DNA from: Phragmites australis
Lineage: Eukaryota; Streptophyta; Magnoliopsida; Poales; Poaceae
Direction: 5' to 3'
DNA length: 64,000 nt
Assembly (NCBI RefSeq): GCF_958298935.1
Contig: NC_084924.1
Location: 29,423,819 to 29,487,818 of the forward strand
The notes under the pieces are model-generated. The model did not search any database. It saw only the letters and a program-made list of their open reading frames with translations, and was not told the DNA's origin. Made by a program: the position numbers and the translations under genes. Shown here piece by piece: positions 23,958 to 35,526 of this stretch. The stretch's first letter is position 1; every line of letters starts with the position of its first letter.

Positions 23958-25073
23958 TTACAGTAAACCTGCTGGTCTCTGATGTTCTGCTTTGACTTTC
24001 TGACAAGTATCACACAGACCTACGTATTCTGCAACTTCTCTTTTCATTCCATACCACCAATAACGATCCTTAAGATCATGATACATCTTGGTACTCCTAG
24101 GGTGAATGGAATATGCTGATTCATGAGCTTCTCTCAGAATCATCTTTTTAATATCCTCCCGGTTGGGTACGCAAACCCTCTTTTTGAACCATATTGTACC
24201 TTGACTGTCTTTTGTGAAACCTGGAGCTCTATCCTCCCTAATAAGCTGTCTAATTTCTTTGAGCTTCTCGTCCTCCAGTTGACTTTTTCGAATTTCTTGT
24301 TCAAGGGTACAATCTATTTCCATGGTGGTTGTTTCCATGTCTGCCACAAATCCAAGGTTGAGCTTCTCAAACTCTTTCCATAACCCAGGTTGACTATCTT
24401 GAACCATCATCGAATTGTTGTAACCTTTCCGGCTCAAAGCATCGGCCACAACATTTGCTTTTCCTGGGTGATAGTGAATCCCCACATCGTAATCCTTAAT
24501 TAACTCCAACCATCTGCGTTGATGAAGGTTTAGATCTGGTTGAATGAAAATATACTTCAAACTCTTATGATCCGTGTATATTTCACATCGTTTTCCAATG
24601 AGGTAATGCCTCCAAATCTTAAAAGCATGAACCACAGCTGCTAGCTCTAAATCATGTGTAGGGTAGTGTTCTTCATGCTTTCTTAACTGTCTTGACGCAT
24701 AGGCCACGACTCGACCTTCTTGCATAAGAACACATCCAAGTCCTTGTCGCGAAGCATCACAGTAGATGTCGAAATTCTTGCTAATATCAGGTAAAACTGG
24801 TACTGGGGCCGTAGTCAATCTCTTCTTTAATTCTTCAAAACTTGCTTGACAAGCAGGACTCCATTTAAATACCACATTTTTCTGAAGCAAAGAGGTAAGA
24901 GGTCGGGCTATCCTAGAGAACCCTTCTATAAAACGGCGATAGTACCCTACTAATCCAAGAAAACTCCTGATTTCTGACACGTTGGTCGGTGGTAACCAAT
25001 TCAATACATCCTTTACTTTATTGGGATCTACCACTACACCTCCAGCGGTTAAGATATGGCCAAGAAACGTGAC
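23958..25073 (-). pseudogene. RNase H, tether and zinc-binding region of element B
   Basis: The 358-codon frame starts in the reverse transcriptase connection ([23 protein letters not shown]). It covers RNase H ([60 protein letters not shown]), then the linker and the zinc-binding domain (H-x-H region HPRSTKM, later [18 protein letters not shown]). A TAA at about 25071-25073 separates it from the reverse transcriptase. Confidence 0.88.
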
Positions 25074-26150
25074 TTAATCTAACCAAAAATCACACTTGCT
25101 AAGCTTGGCATACAGCTGATGTTCTCTGAGTGTCTGTAGCACAATTCTTAAATGTCCTTCGTGTTCTTCTTTGCTTCTAGAGAAAAATAGAATATCGTCA
25201 ATGAACACCACTACAAACTTGTCCAAATAATCCATGAATACCTTGTTCATGAGATTCATGAAGTAGGCTGGGGTATTGGTGAATCCGAATGACATAACAG
25301 TATACTCGTATAGCCCATATCGGGTACTGAAAGCAGTCTTTGGTACATCTGACGGTCGAATCTTCAGCTGATAGTATCCTGATCTTAGATAATTCTTGGA
25401 GAACACTCAGGCTCCTCTCATCTAATCAAACAAATCCTCAATCCGAGGCAACGGGTACTTGTTCTTAATGGTTACCTCATTGAGTGCCCTGTAATCTACA
25501 CACATCCTTCGTCTACCATCCTTCTTATCCACGAAAAGAATTGGGGCTCCCCAAGGTGATGCACTTGGTCTAATAAAACCTTTCCTTAACTGCTCTTGAA
25601 TTTGCTTCTTTAACTCTACTAGGTCGTTAGCCGACATCCTATATGGCCTTTTTGCTATAGGGGCCGTACCAGGTACCAATTCAATGACAAACTCGACTTC
25701 TCGATCAGGTGGCATAACTGGCAATTCGTCAGGGAAGACATCAGGAAACTCACAAAGTACCTTGATCTGATCAATGGTTGTTCCTTCAAGCGAATTGAGA
25801 GACCGATCCTCTGCTGCTGGTATAGTGGCTACGAACTCAACCTTGGTACCTTCTCCATTGGTTAGGTGAACTGCCCTTCTGGCACATTCTATAATTCCGT
25901 TGAACTTGGCTAACCAATCCATTCCAAGGATTACATCTATGCCATTGGTTTTCAAGACTATAAGATTCGCGGGGAATTCTACCCCCCTTATGCTAAGCCT
26001 CATCCTAAGACATATATATTTTGCCTTCAAATTCCCTCCAGGCGATCTAATAAACATATTACTCTTCATCATAACCATAGGCAATCCATGTTTTGCAACA
26101 TACTAAATGGTGATAAAAGAATGCGAAGCTCCAGAATCAAACAAAACAGA
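25074..26150 (-). pseudogene. Protease and reverse transcriptase of element B
   Basis: From the right: the protease active site reads FDSGASHSF near 26110-26135, followed by an in-frame TAG near 26102. The frame 25422-26084 continues with [23 protein letters not shown] and KRPYRMS, and the first polymerase motifs [25 protein letters not shown]. Two stops (about 25419 and 25407) precede [28 protein letters not shown] and the catalytic box [11 protein letters not shown] (25194-25205). FIDD is a normal variant of YxDD. Confidence 0.88.
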
Positions 26151-26279
26151 TGCAGGTCGGGAGTTAACGAGGAACATACCGTACACCACATCTTGAGCAT
26201 CAATAGTCTCCTCTGCTGTGACATGGTTGACTTTCCCATGAACATAGTTCTGTTGTCCACGATTGTTCTGACTGGGGTT

Positions 26280-27341
26280 CTAACTTCCATTATGTGACTG
26301 GGCTGGAACTGGAGTTGTCCTTGGTGTGTTGTTGGTTCTGGCCAGATCCTGCATCTTTTTAGGGCATTTATTCACATAGTGCCCTTCCTCTCCACAATAG
26401 AAACATCCTTTGTTTGGGCCTGGAGTTGCTGGACTGTTCTTGGTTTGAGGAGTAGCTGGTGGGGTTGATCGGGGTGTCTGATAGTTGGAGCGCTGAACAG
26501 GGATTTGTGATTGAGTCCTGTACTGAACGTTGGAACGAAACATAGGGCCTTGCGGAGACATCTGTGTTGCTCCACGGGATCATGTGTTGCTTCCTTGTCC
26601 CTGGAATGACATCTTTCTCTTCTTCTCCTCCAGCTGGCGGCGCTTGTGCTCAACCATTAGGGCTTTGTTTACCAATGCTTGGAAATGGGGAAACTCTTGG
26701 GGAAGCAAAGCATATTCTATGGCGTCATTCAGGCCTTCTAGAAAATGTTCCTGCTTCTTCTCCTCTGTGTCCACTTCATTGGATGCATATCTGGACAGCT
26801 GAGTAAACTTGGTTAGGTACTCCCTTATAGTCATTGGTCCTTGCTTCAAGTTCATGAACTCCTTCTTCTTCAGACGAACATCTCCAGATGACAGGTGATG
26901 GGTGCGGAAACTAGATTTAAACTCCATCCATGTGATAGATGCAGGATTTTCATGTGCAGTGCAGTATGCTTCCCACTAGTCTAGGGCTTGACCAGTGAGT
27001 TGATGCAAGGCATAGAGAACCATCTCCCTATCGTTGCACTGAGCAACATGTAGTTTCCTCTCTATATCCTTCAGCCAATCATCTGCATCCATTGGTTCCA
27101 CTACATGATTGAAGACTGGGGGTTGAGTTCTTTTGAATTCTCCAAGTCTTGATGGTTGATGCGGTTGAGGAACATGGTTTGGCTGTTGTTGTTGCATATG
27201 CACCATAGTTTGAGCTAAAGCTTGCAAGATTTGAGTTTGCATAGCCATCTGTTGCTCCAAGGTTGATAGAGGGGGCGGGGGTGGATTCTGGTTGTTGTTG
27301 TTCTTCTCTTGAGTGTTAATGCTCCTCCTTGTGTTAACCAT
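26280..27341 (-). pseudogene. gag of element B (broken)
   Basis: Gag starts at ATG 27341 with MVNTRRSINTQEKNNNNQNP, a Pro/Gln-rich N-terminus, then QPPVFNHVVEPMDADDWLKDIERKL. A TAG at about 26973-26975 replaces the usual Trp codon. The next frame shows FKQGPMT-type capsid residues (MNLKQGPMTIREYLTKFTQLSRYA). A TGA near 26577 separates it from the nucleocapsid part, with one CCHC zinc knuckle, CFYCGEEGHYVNKC (26364-26405). Confidence 0.88.
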
Positions 27342-27613
27342 CTAGTTAGGGTTGAAGAAGGGAACAAAAGTAGATAAGCAAGTCTGGAATAGTTTAACTA
27401 AAGAAACCCATCTATATTATATTATATAGAAATAAAGATGCATCTGTGGACAAGGTGCCAAAGCATTCCACAGCTCACATCAGCACTCAAACAAAAACTC
27501 CAACTTGCACACTTAGCACCATAACAAAGCTCACACTAACATTATTATTACCCTTAACGATTACATCGACGCTAGGTTCTAACAAGGATAAGACTACCTA
27601 TGGAAAGACCACA

Positions 27614-28351
27614 CTACTGGGACTCCTCTCTAGTGCGAGACCCTAAGGGGGAGGAATCAACTGATCCATCCTCAAAGGTGGCGGGGGTGTTGAAGCAGAT
27701 CCTCTTGCACGGGGGCGAGTGGATAGACAAGTCTTCCTCGTCATCTTCAGATCCTTCTTGGTTGGCATCTTGTTCATCCTCGAGAGAAGCAGAGATGAAG
27801 GCAAGGTGTCGGCGAACTTCTCCCAACTCCCATAAAGCACAGTTGAGTTCGTAGCTTGGGATTTTCTCCAAAGGAGCTCTTTACGAACGGTTTGTTACTC
27901 CCACGAGCTCTACGGGGACAATATGCATAAGGAGAGTTGTCCATCTTGCTGTTGTATTGATCACGAACACTGCATCTCGAACACCAGCGGTGAAGGTTGC
28001 TCTTGGGACCATTGCTGAGTGAATGCCCACCACTCTTCGAACTTCCATACCCTCATCTTGACTTCGCTCGTAATCATAAATAGTGACTTCAACCTTCCAT
28101 TCCACATATCCAGAGTATTGTTTCTTCACTCCCCTGTAGACTGGCTTCTGAGTATGTCCAAGTCCAGAAAGTATCCCCCAAAGGAGGCACGGAAGGTGTC
28201 CAGCATGAAGGCCATCACTTTCATAAACGTCAGGAACGGGATCCATACTCCGGAAGGTGGGGTCATCAATCTCCTCTTCAGTTGGTACACGTTGTAGAAT
28301 GGGTGGACGTCCTCCGGTTGACTTGCGGGCAGTAAGTAGCTGGCGAACCAT
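27614..28351 (-). pseudogene. Extra reading frame between primer site and gag in element B
   Basis: I do not recognise a named family. A minus-strand frame of 156 codons starts at ATG 28351 and runs to a TAA near 27881. After a frame change a second frame (85 codons, to 27614) continues with an acidic, possibly coiled end (ELGEVRRHLAFISASLEDEQD). Its middle, YESDGLHAGHL, PVYRGVK, EWKVEVTIYDYE and MVPRATFTAGVRDAV, aligns in order with a frame in the same place in element C (61062-61707). That shared protein-level match across diverged DNA is the reason to call it real. It is not gag, and its role is unknown. Confidence 0.6.
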
Positions 28352-28501
28352 CTATAAAGGAAGAGATGTGATATAAGAAATAAACTTATGGATAGCAAGA
28401 GACAAGTTTGAGAACTATGGAAAGGCATGGATGGGTTTAGACGACTAGGTAATTCCTTAGGACGACCATTCTAACTAGGCTTGCGATCCTACAGTCAGTA
28501 T

Positions 28502-28514
28502 GGCTCTGATACCA
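28502..28514 (-). other. Primer-binding site of element B
   Basis: Minus-strand TGGTATCAGAGCC, four bases from the 5' LTR, is complementary to the 3' end of plant initiator tRNA-Met. Confidence 0.85.
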
Positions 28515-28518
28515 CCTC

Positions 28519-31500
28519 TGTCACACCCGGTTTTAACGGACAAAACAAAGTGTGGCTTATGTGTGCCCAGGAAGTTTAACACACATAAGAACGTCATAGG
28601 TGAAGTAGCAAAAGCAATACTTTAATTAAATAAATGTTCACTTCTCACAAATAAAAGACTTCACCTAAGCAACCTCAAAATTAGCCTAAACGACAGCATC
28701 TAAACGACGGCAGCGGGACGAAATCATTGGCGACCAACACTCCACAGGCACCGACTGGAAGACACACTCCTTAGAACACCAGGTCGTCGTCTTGGAAATC
28801 TTCAATGTCTTCCACTGAGCAGCATATGTTTTTGTAGGAGAAAGCAAGGGTGAGCACATAAGTACTCAGCAAGTGTGGGAAAATAATGACATGCAGGCTT
28901 ATCTCAAGAGTAGGCTGACACATGGTAATATTTGCGTAAATGCGAGTAATGAAAACACATTTGGACTCAAAAGCATTAATCAAGTATTAAATGAATGTAA
29001 CCCAAACAATCCATCATCTAGCATACAAGGTTCCCCACCTTGCATACCACAACCGTCTAGTACTCCCTGTACTATGACCAAAACCACACCACCTAGTACT
29101 CCCTGTACCAGAACCAAAACCATCCACCCTCTAATCATGTGAGGATCCAAGTCTCTCATGTCCGTGAGCACGGCTGTCATAAAAATTTTACACTCTGCAG
29201 AGGTTGTTCAGCTTTCCCCACGAGTTAGTGAATTCCATGTTGCCGTGTTTGCAAGACACTTAACACACGCCAGTGGTGTGCCACCAAGAATCACTGTATG
29301 ACACTTTCCACTAACCAGAGACTAATCCATAATGTGTCTACCCACTAGGTTTCACTGCCAGGCTTTACGCGAGCAAAGCTCCTACCCAGAAGCCCACTTT
29401 TGTGCTGACCCAACACACACTGGACAGACTCTAATCAGTATGTCACGCCTTACCCATATCAGCCTCGTGGTTGGTATGTTACTTCTTGGGTTGTCGCTCC
29501 ACGAACCGGTCCTTACTTAGGTTACTTGAGCAAACACTAAACCAACATCATAACCATGACAACCATCAACACCACTTTGCTCAAGGCCTAAGGTTCCATG
29601 TTGCTAGACCATTAACATATTAACCATCATTATTGCATATGTTCATTAGTCAAGATTATGACACTTTTCAACATCCCAAAAGCATAGCTAAGCAATCTAC
29701 ACATAAAAGACACCTAACCATAAACCATCTAGGTTCCAAGGAATGATAGGGAAAATCTAGGAAAAACCCTAACATAGGTTACTACCCATCATATTGACAC
29801 TGCATGCAATTTTGTAAAACAAAATATTTAAGAACATAGGTTCAATATGATCAAGGACACTTGCCGTTTCCTTGCTGCTACTCAGTGAATTCTTGCTCTT
29901 GGTCTTGATGTTCCCCAAATTGATCCGGGACGTTGTTGGCTAATCGCACAATAACCGGCAAACAAACAAACAAGATACACTAAGAACAAAGCACAAAATA
30001 AAAGAACAACGAGATAAAAACTGGTTAGAAAGAAAGAGCACTGAAAAACAAATCCATTGGCGCAAGAATCACTTAAATCAGAGCTACGATGAAAAAGTTA
30101 GGGCTAAAACAAGTCTAGGGTTAAATCTAGAAAAAAAGGGCTTTTGTAAAAACAGAAAGTTCAGGGACCTTTTTTGTAAAAATAGATGGACCTAAATGTA
30201 ATTATGAAAAAGTATAGGGACTTAACTGTAAAAAGATAGTGCTCTTTTTGTTATTTTAGAAAAGTCTAGAGGCTAAATTGCAAAATTACCAATTAAAGGA
30301 ATTATCAGATTTATTTTTATACTGAAAAAGGCTTGAAATACTGACTGGGCTGCTTTGGCTGATGTGGCCTGGTGACAGGGACGACACATCAGCAGAGAGG
30401 GCTAGGTGGCAGCTGAGGTGGCTGGATGACATGGCATGGCGGCTGACTGGATTAAGTAGTGACACGTGGCAGCCTCGGGTTGGTCAGCGAAGGGGTATAG
30501 ATGGGATCTAATCTGGGCCGTGGGTTTCGGATCCGACAGCTGAGCTCAAAGGGGACGGTCGGCGGAGGGGTTCGCAGCGGAGCCGAGCTCGGCACGGCGG
30601 CGACACGCTGGAGCAGGGGGAAAATGGTCGTCGCCAGCTTCAATCTTTGACGATGAGCGGCGGAAAAGATTCGGGGGAGCGCGGGGTATCCGTTTTGAGG
30701 CTTACCGAAAGCGGCGTGGCACCGGAGAGGCTTGGCGACGACGGCGGCGACTTCGGGCGGTCGGAGATTCGCGGGAAGGGCGCTACGGCTTCGGGAACTC
30801 GTCGATGAGTTGGGGAATAGCTGTGTGGTGCTTCAGGGGAGGCGTAGGGGCGCACATATATAGGCGGGGAGGCTCAAGTTGGCCGGGCGAGTCTGAGTAG
30901 GGTTCGGCGGCGGTGGGGCCAAATCTGATCTCGGTTTTCTTGTTTAAACGCGCAATCTTTAGGGATAAGGTCGGTTAGAGATAGAGGAGGTCTAGGGCTT
31001 TGATTTGGCAATTTTCTAGAAGCTCTAGGGTTCGGGATGACTCGGATTTGAATCAGGAGGTGGCGGCCGGCGCGTGTTCGTGTCTGAGACGGAGTCCGAC
31101 CGAAGGAAGAAGAAGGGCCTGACAAGCGGGGCTTGCATGGCGGTGGCACAGGTGAAGGCGGCGTTGGCGGGGGCGTCTTCGGCGTGCTAGCTGGCCCGCG
31201 CGAATGGGCCGAGGCAGGGGCGCGGCTCAGGTGGAAGAGAAGGCCGAGGCCGGCTGCTGGGCTGAGGCCGAAGAGAAGCCAGGCCGGGAAAAAGAAAAGG
31301 CAGCCCGAGAAGGATTTCTTCTTTTTTTTCTTTTCTTTCTAAATTCAAATCCAAACTTCAAATTCAAAATCAAAGCAAAAACTCTTCAAATAAATTTCAT
31401 CAAAAACCAAATAAAAATCCTATTTGCCTAATTCAGCATGAATGTAAAATAATCATTTATATCCTATGTCAAATATATATTCTTTCATATAAAATAGGAT

Positions 31501-31584
31501 TTCTCTCTTTCAAATTATTTAAACTCATATTAAATTTTAGCAAATTTTAAGAATTTCTAAAGGTGGAAAAATTAGGGTGTTACA
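28519..31584 (-). repeat. 5' LTR of element B
   Basis: Full-length partner of 12098-15153. Its right end TTACA is followed by the target duplication CTTTG and then by the continuation of the Sirevirus-like region. Confidence 0.92.
30855..30863 (-). promoter_or_regulatory. Candidate TATA box in element B 5' LTR
   Basis: CTATATATG on the minus strand, at the same place as the box in the 3' LTR. As the 5' copy it would drive the genomic transcript toward lower coordinates. Confidence 0.5.
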
Positions 31585-31589
31585 CTTTG

Positions 31590-33013
31590 GCATCTAAGCA
31601 CCAAAAAGAGAACCCTACTAAACATCCAAGGCCGAAGAAGACGAAGGAGCCAACGCTGTCGAAGAAGGTCACACCACGAACTGAGAAGCATCGGACTCGG
31701 AGTCAGAAGAAAGGATCTTGTCAGCGACATCGACGATAGGTCAGAGAGAACCAGCTAAAGGCTGAATAGACCTAGAAGGAGCCGGAACCTCTGATGACAC
31801 TACGCCTCGATGGGGGTCAGAGTTGGATGTATCGACACCATGAGGTGTCATCTGCTGAAGAGTGGCATCAAGCTCAACATAAGCTGACTGCACAATAGAA
31901 GGTTGCTCGACTAAGGGGTGCTAAATAGGGATTGTCTGCTGTGGAGAGTCATCGAAGCTGAGAGGTCTAGTGGTTAGAGGCGGCATCAACGGAGGAAGCA
32001 CTGGCCTATGAGAGTCCCAGTAGGTAGAGAAAAGACTTCGATGCTGAAAAGTGCTGAAAGAGGGAAGCCTGTGGCGAGAGTACTCAAGAGACCACCAACA
32101 CTGTCTGGGAGAGGACTCAGGGCTGGAGTTGGTGTTGGAGGTGCAGCTAGCAACTGAAGACATGTATGCTGAAAAAGGAGTTAGAACATCCGAGCGTTGT
32201 TCTCCCTGTCTGTCTGAAGCGCTGTAAACATGGTCTGCTGCTACTACTAGAGAGACTGCATGAGCACCATTCGCTCCTCCTGCTAGCAAAGCATATTAGC
32301 TTAAAGCTTCACCTGCATCTCTGCTTGGGCTGCCATCTGCTGCTACTACATCTGTTGAAGAAAGAGGGTAAACTCTAAAGGTTGTGCAGCAGGAGGTACA
32401 GAAGGTGTCATCTCAGGTGCTGAAGAGAGTAGAACTTTGGTCTATGGTGCAGCCTAAGAAGAACCTCCTGCCTCGACATCGCGAGACCTAGCGACTAGAG
32501 GGAAGTACTCAATGTCCTCTGTGCCTAAAGTTACTGTCAATGTCTATGTCAAAGATGGCATAAGGGAGCTCTACCTCGGCTTCTGCTAGGGCCTGGTCCT
32601 CAACTGCTTCTCTCTCCCTCTCCCCAACTGGGATCTTCTCTTTAGTGTGAACCATGGCACACTGACCAAGGCATCTGTCTATAGGAGCACTAGGGATATA
32701 CTCCTGGAACTATGTAGGAGAGCCCTCATAGATCTCGAGGAACTCAGGATACCTGCGTGAGCTAGCATATGTGAAATAAAGTGTGCATACAGCGGCTGTC
32801 TGGCCAGAGACATCCCCTCTGCTATGGCATCCTCAATCTCACAAAGAATAAGGTCCACGATATCAAATCACTAGTGAGTGAGGATAGAGAGGATCAATCA
32901 CTACTGCAAAATGGTGATAGCCTCTCCGTAGCTAATCCTCGGCAACAAGCTGTATCTCAGGGCCAAGTGGTTAGCCTGTGCCTCAGGTGTCAATATGATA
33001 GGCAGTCTCAACG
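31590..33013 (-). pseudogene. Sirevirus-like 3' internal region, possible env-like reading frame remnant (part 2)
   Basis: Continuation of the copia internal region beyond element B. On the minus strand a decayed frame can be followed: PIILTPEAQANHLALRYSLL near 33000-32940, VDLILCEIEDAIAEG and PLYAHFISHMLA near 32860-32770, then a Gln/Met-rich, coiled-coil-like stretch near 32380-32170 and a Ser/Pro-rich end. There are many stops. Sireviruses carry an env-like frame between pol and the 3' LTR, and the position fits, but the sequence alone does not prove it. The right border with element C's LTR is at about 33014. Confidence 0.4.
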
Positions 33014-34301
33014 AACATGGAGAAGGCCTCAACGGTCCATGGGTTCAACATGGACCGGCGGCTCTAGAGGGCTCGGGCCAGTGGTGGACGGTCGAAAGGC
33101 GGCCAAACTTGGCTGGAAAGGGGCTCCGGCGGCCAAAACACTCCGGTGAGCGGAAAAAAATGGCGAGGAGGGGTCGACGAGCTCAACCTGAGCAACAAGG
33201 AGGCCAGAGAGGCGTCGGGGTGGCCGGGCGATGGCGAGGACAGTGACGACGGTCGGTGAGGCGGTGGGAGGTGTGCTCCGGTGACAAAATGGTGATGCCG
33301 AGCCACAGAATTGACTTTGGGGAGACCTGCGGAGATGAAGGGGTGGTTAGGGAGGCCGGAGACGGCACGATGGAGTGAAATGGTGGCAGCAGTGGAGCTC
33401 TTCACTGGAACCAAAGAAGATGCGGTGGCTATGGCAATTCGAGCAGGGAAAAAGGCGTGGGCGAGTGCAAAATCTGGGGAACCACATTGAGAAGAAGAAG
33501 AGCGGCTTAAATAGAGGAGAGGACGAGCGGAGTGGCCGAAAATTGAAGGGGAAGGGGCGGCGGCCAAGGCTTTGATGGATGGTGGTTTTTGCACGAATTA
33601 GAGCAATGAAAGGGGGTTAAATGAGGGGAAATGGAGGGAGGCATTGCGATGAGGCATAAGTGTTCGGATCTGACTGTTTCGGGGAGAGGTGAGGGAGTGG
33701 GGAAGAAGAAATGGCCAGCGGCCGAAGGAAGCTCCGGCGCAGTCCAAAGGAAGAAGAAAGTAGCCGAGCGAGCGACTCAGCTGGCGGCTCAGCTCGACGC
33801 AGCTTGAGCTACGACCATTGGTAGGCGTCGGTGTGGATGACTCGGGAGTGGTAGTCCGGCTCGGGAACGGGAGGAATCCAGCTTGGGAGGTGGGCTCGGC
33901 CCGAATTGAGAAGAAGGGAGGGGGCGAACGGGCTTTGGCCCATGGAGAGAGAGGGAGAGGGGAAAGGGTGTTTGGGCGGAGATGTTGAAGGGTTTTTGGC
34001 TCGGGTTGATGATTTTTTTGTTTCTCTTTTTATTTCTTTCAAATATTATTTCTAATTCGAATCCAAACCGAATTCAAACAAGTTTTTGAAACATTTTTTT
34101 TTCACCCCAAAAATTCAGAGGAGAAAAAGGGGCCTACTGCAACTACAGAGCCAACATGAATGCAATAGATCAAAATATAACCTAAGTTATTTATTTTTGA
34201 CTTATGAAAATATCTTTTTAACCCTATGCTAATGGTTATGCTATCATTAATTTGTGGGCAAAATTTTAATAATTCACAAAACTGGAAATTAGGGTGTTAC
34301 A
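33014..34301 (-). repeat. 3' LTR of element C (truncated)
   Basis: It matches 62819-64000 in order, for example GAGAAGGCCTCA...CCATGGG followed by GGCGGCTCTAGA. The plus-right end is GTGTTACA, followed by a polypurine tract. About 930 bases present at the left of the 5' LTR (61883-62818) are absent here. Minus-strand TATTTAAG at 33506-33513, also at 63322-63329, is a candidate TATA box. Confidence 0.8.
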
Positions 34302-34317
34302 TACCTACCCCCTTAGG
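34302..34317 (-). other. Polypurine tract of element C
   Basis: Minus-strand CCTAAGGGGGTAGGTA abuts the 3' LTR and is nearly identical to that of element B. Confidence 0.75.
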
Positions 34318-34916
34318 ATGAATCTCGCCCTCAGGATTCGGGTTGACCCTCGAACAGCTATGGAAACTCTGCCTTCAGATCATCTTCTCGCTCCTATGTT
34401 GCCTTATTTTCTGAGTGGTGACTTCACCTAACTTTGCACATTCTAATAGCCTTTCTTCTTGTTCTTCGCTCTGTAGTGTCCAAAATTCTGATAGGATACT
34501 CTGCATAGGTAAGATCTTCTTTTGGGTCCACTTCTTCTAGAGATAACTATTCTTCTGGCACTCTTAAACATTTCTTTAGTTGAGATATATGAAAGACATC
34601 ATGCACATCGGCCAGTGCAGATGGTAGTTCCAACTGATATGCTACCTCTCCACATCTAGCAACTATCTTGAATGGTCCAATATATCTGGGTGCTAACATT
34701 ACTTTAACCATGAACCTGCGGAGACCTCTAATAGGTGAGACTTTTAAGTACATCATATCTCCAGCTTCAAAGGTTAATTCTCTTCGTCAACTATCCGTCG
34801 AGACTGTGCGATCTTCAAGTTTTCTTGTATGGTCTGAACCTACTCTTCTGCTCTTCTAAAAACTCCTGGTCCAAACACATGACTTTCTCCAGTCTCATTC
34901 CAGTATAACGGAGTTC
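34318..34916 (-). pseudogene. Integrase C-terminus of element C (broken)
   Basis: Minus-strand frames show WNETGESHVFGPGVF near 34910-34865, then LKVSPIRGLRRFMVK, PRYIGPFKIVARCGEVAYQLELP and VFHISQLKKCLRVPEE (34547-34756). A decayed chromodomain follows toward 34340. Several stops are present. The upstream part of the same integrase resumes at about 50042. Confidence 0.8.
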
Positions 34917-35526
34917 TGTTAGACCCGGTTTTAAGACCAAAACCAAATGTAAACTATATGTATGCCAGGATTAGTTTACACATACATATAGTGACGTCAT
35001 TAGTGGATAACAGACACAATGCTCATTATTACAACGTTATTTATTACAAAATGACCACACGGGTCTAAAAAAAATTATGCAACAACGAAAAAGAAACACA
35101 GCGCAGCTCCACACCACAGGCAGTCGACCAGATGCTTCACAAGCCTAGAACTATGCACCATCTTCAAGAAACTCTTCATAAGCTTCACCTTTTTAAAAGC
35201 AAGCGTGAGTAGTTCCAATACTCACCAAGTGGAGGAAAGTATGACATGGAGGCTTGAACCAAGATTTCCTATTCTCTAGGGTTTATTTGCATAAAAGCCA
35301 ATTTTTTTCCTAAGCTACGAAAAATCAGTGTTTCAAAAGGAAAGATATGCAACAGATCTCCTTTAACCTCCATCGGACTAATTCTTAACTAAGGAAAAAC
35401 GTCCATCCGACTATCATGTGAGGGTCCATGCCACTCATAACCATGAGCACAACTGAATATTCAGTTTGACACTCTGCAGAGTTTGTACACTTTACCCATG
35501 ATCTTGATCATTTCTGTTGCTGGTAC
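34917..35526 (-). repeat. LTR fragment E inside element C integrase (left part)
   Basis: It starts TGTTAGACCCGG and matches the beginning of element C's 5' LTR (61883-62496): ...TTTTAAGACCAAAACC. It interrupts the integrase between the codons for SPFEA and TPLYWNETGE. It is itself split by element D, whose 5-base duplication GGTAC is the last five bases here. A C-family LTR inserted into a C-family integrase. Confidence 0.75.

Larger units (their letters stand above)
12098..31584 (-). mobile_element. Element B: Ty3/gypsy chromovirus-like (Tekay/Del-like) retrotransposon
   Basis: A nearly complete minus-strand gypsy element. It has two LTRs of 3056 and 3066 bases, each TGT...ACA, a perfect 5-base target duplication CTTTG (12093-12097 and 31585-31589), a tRNA-Met type primer-binding site and a polypurine tract. 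The order from the right is 5' LTR, extra reading frame, gag, protease, reverse transcriptase, RNase H, integrase with chromodomain, 3' LTR. A 7675-base CRM-like element interrupts the integrase. Without it B is about 11.8 kb. Every coding domain has stop codons, so it is not autonomous. Partial hand comparison of the LTRs gives about 3-4% differences. Confidence 0.9.

Noticed and set aside
33064..33594. A 176-codon minus-strand frame in element C's 3' LTR
   Set aside because: Not preserved in the homologous part of the 5' LTR (62870-63400), which has indels there. Low-complexity composition.
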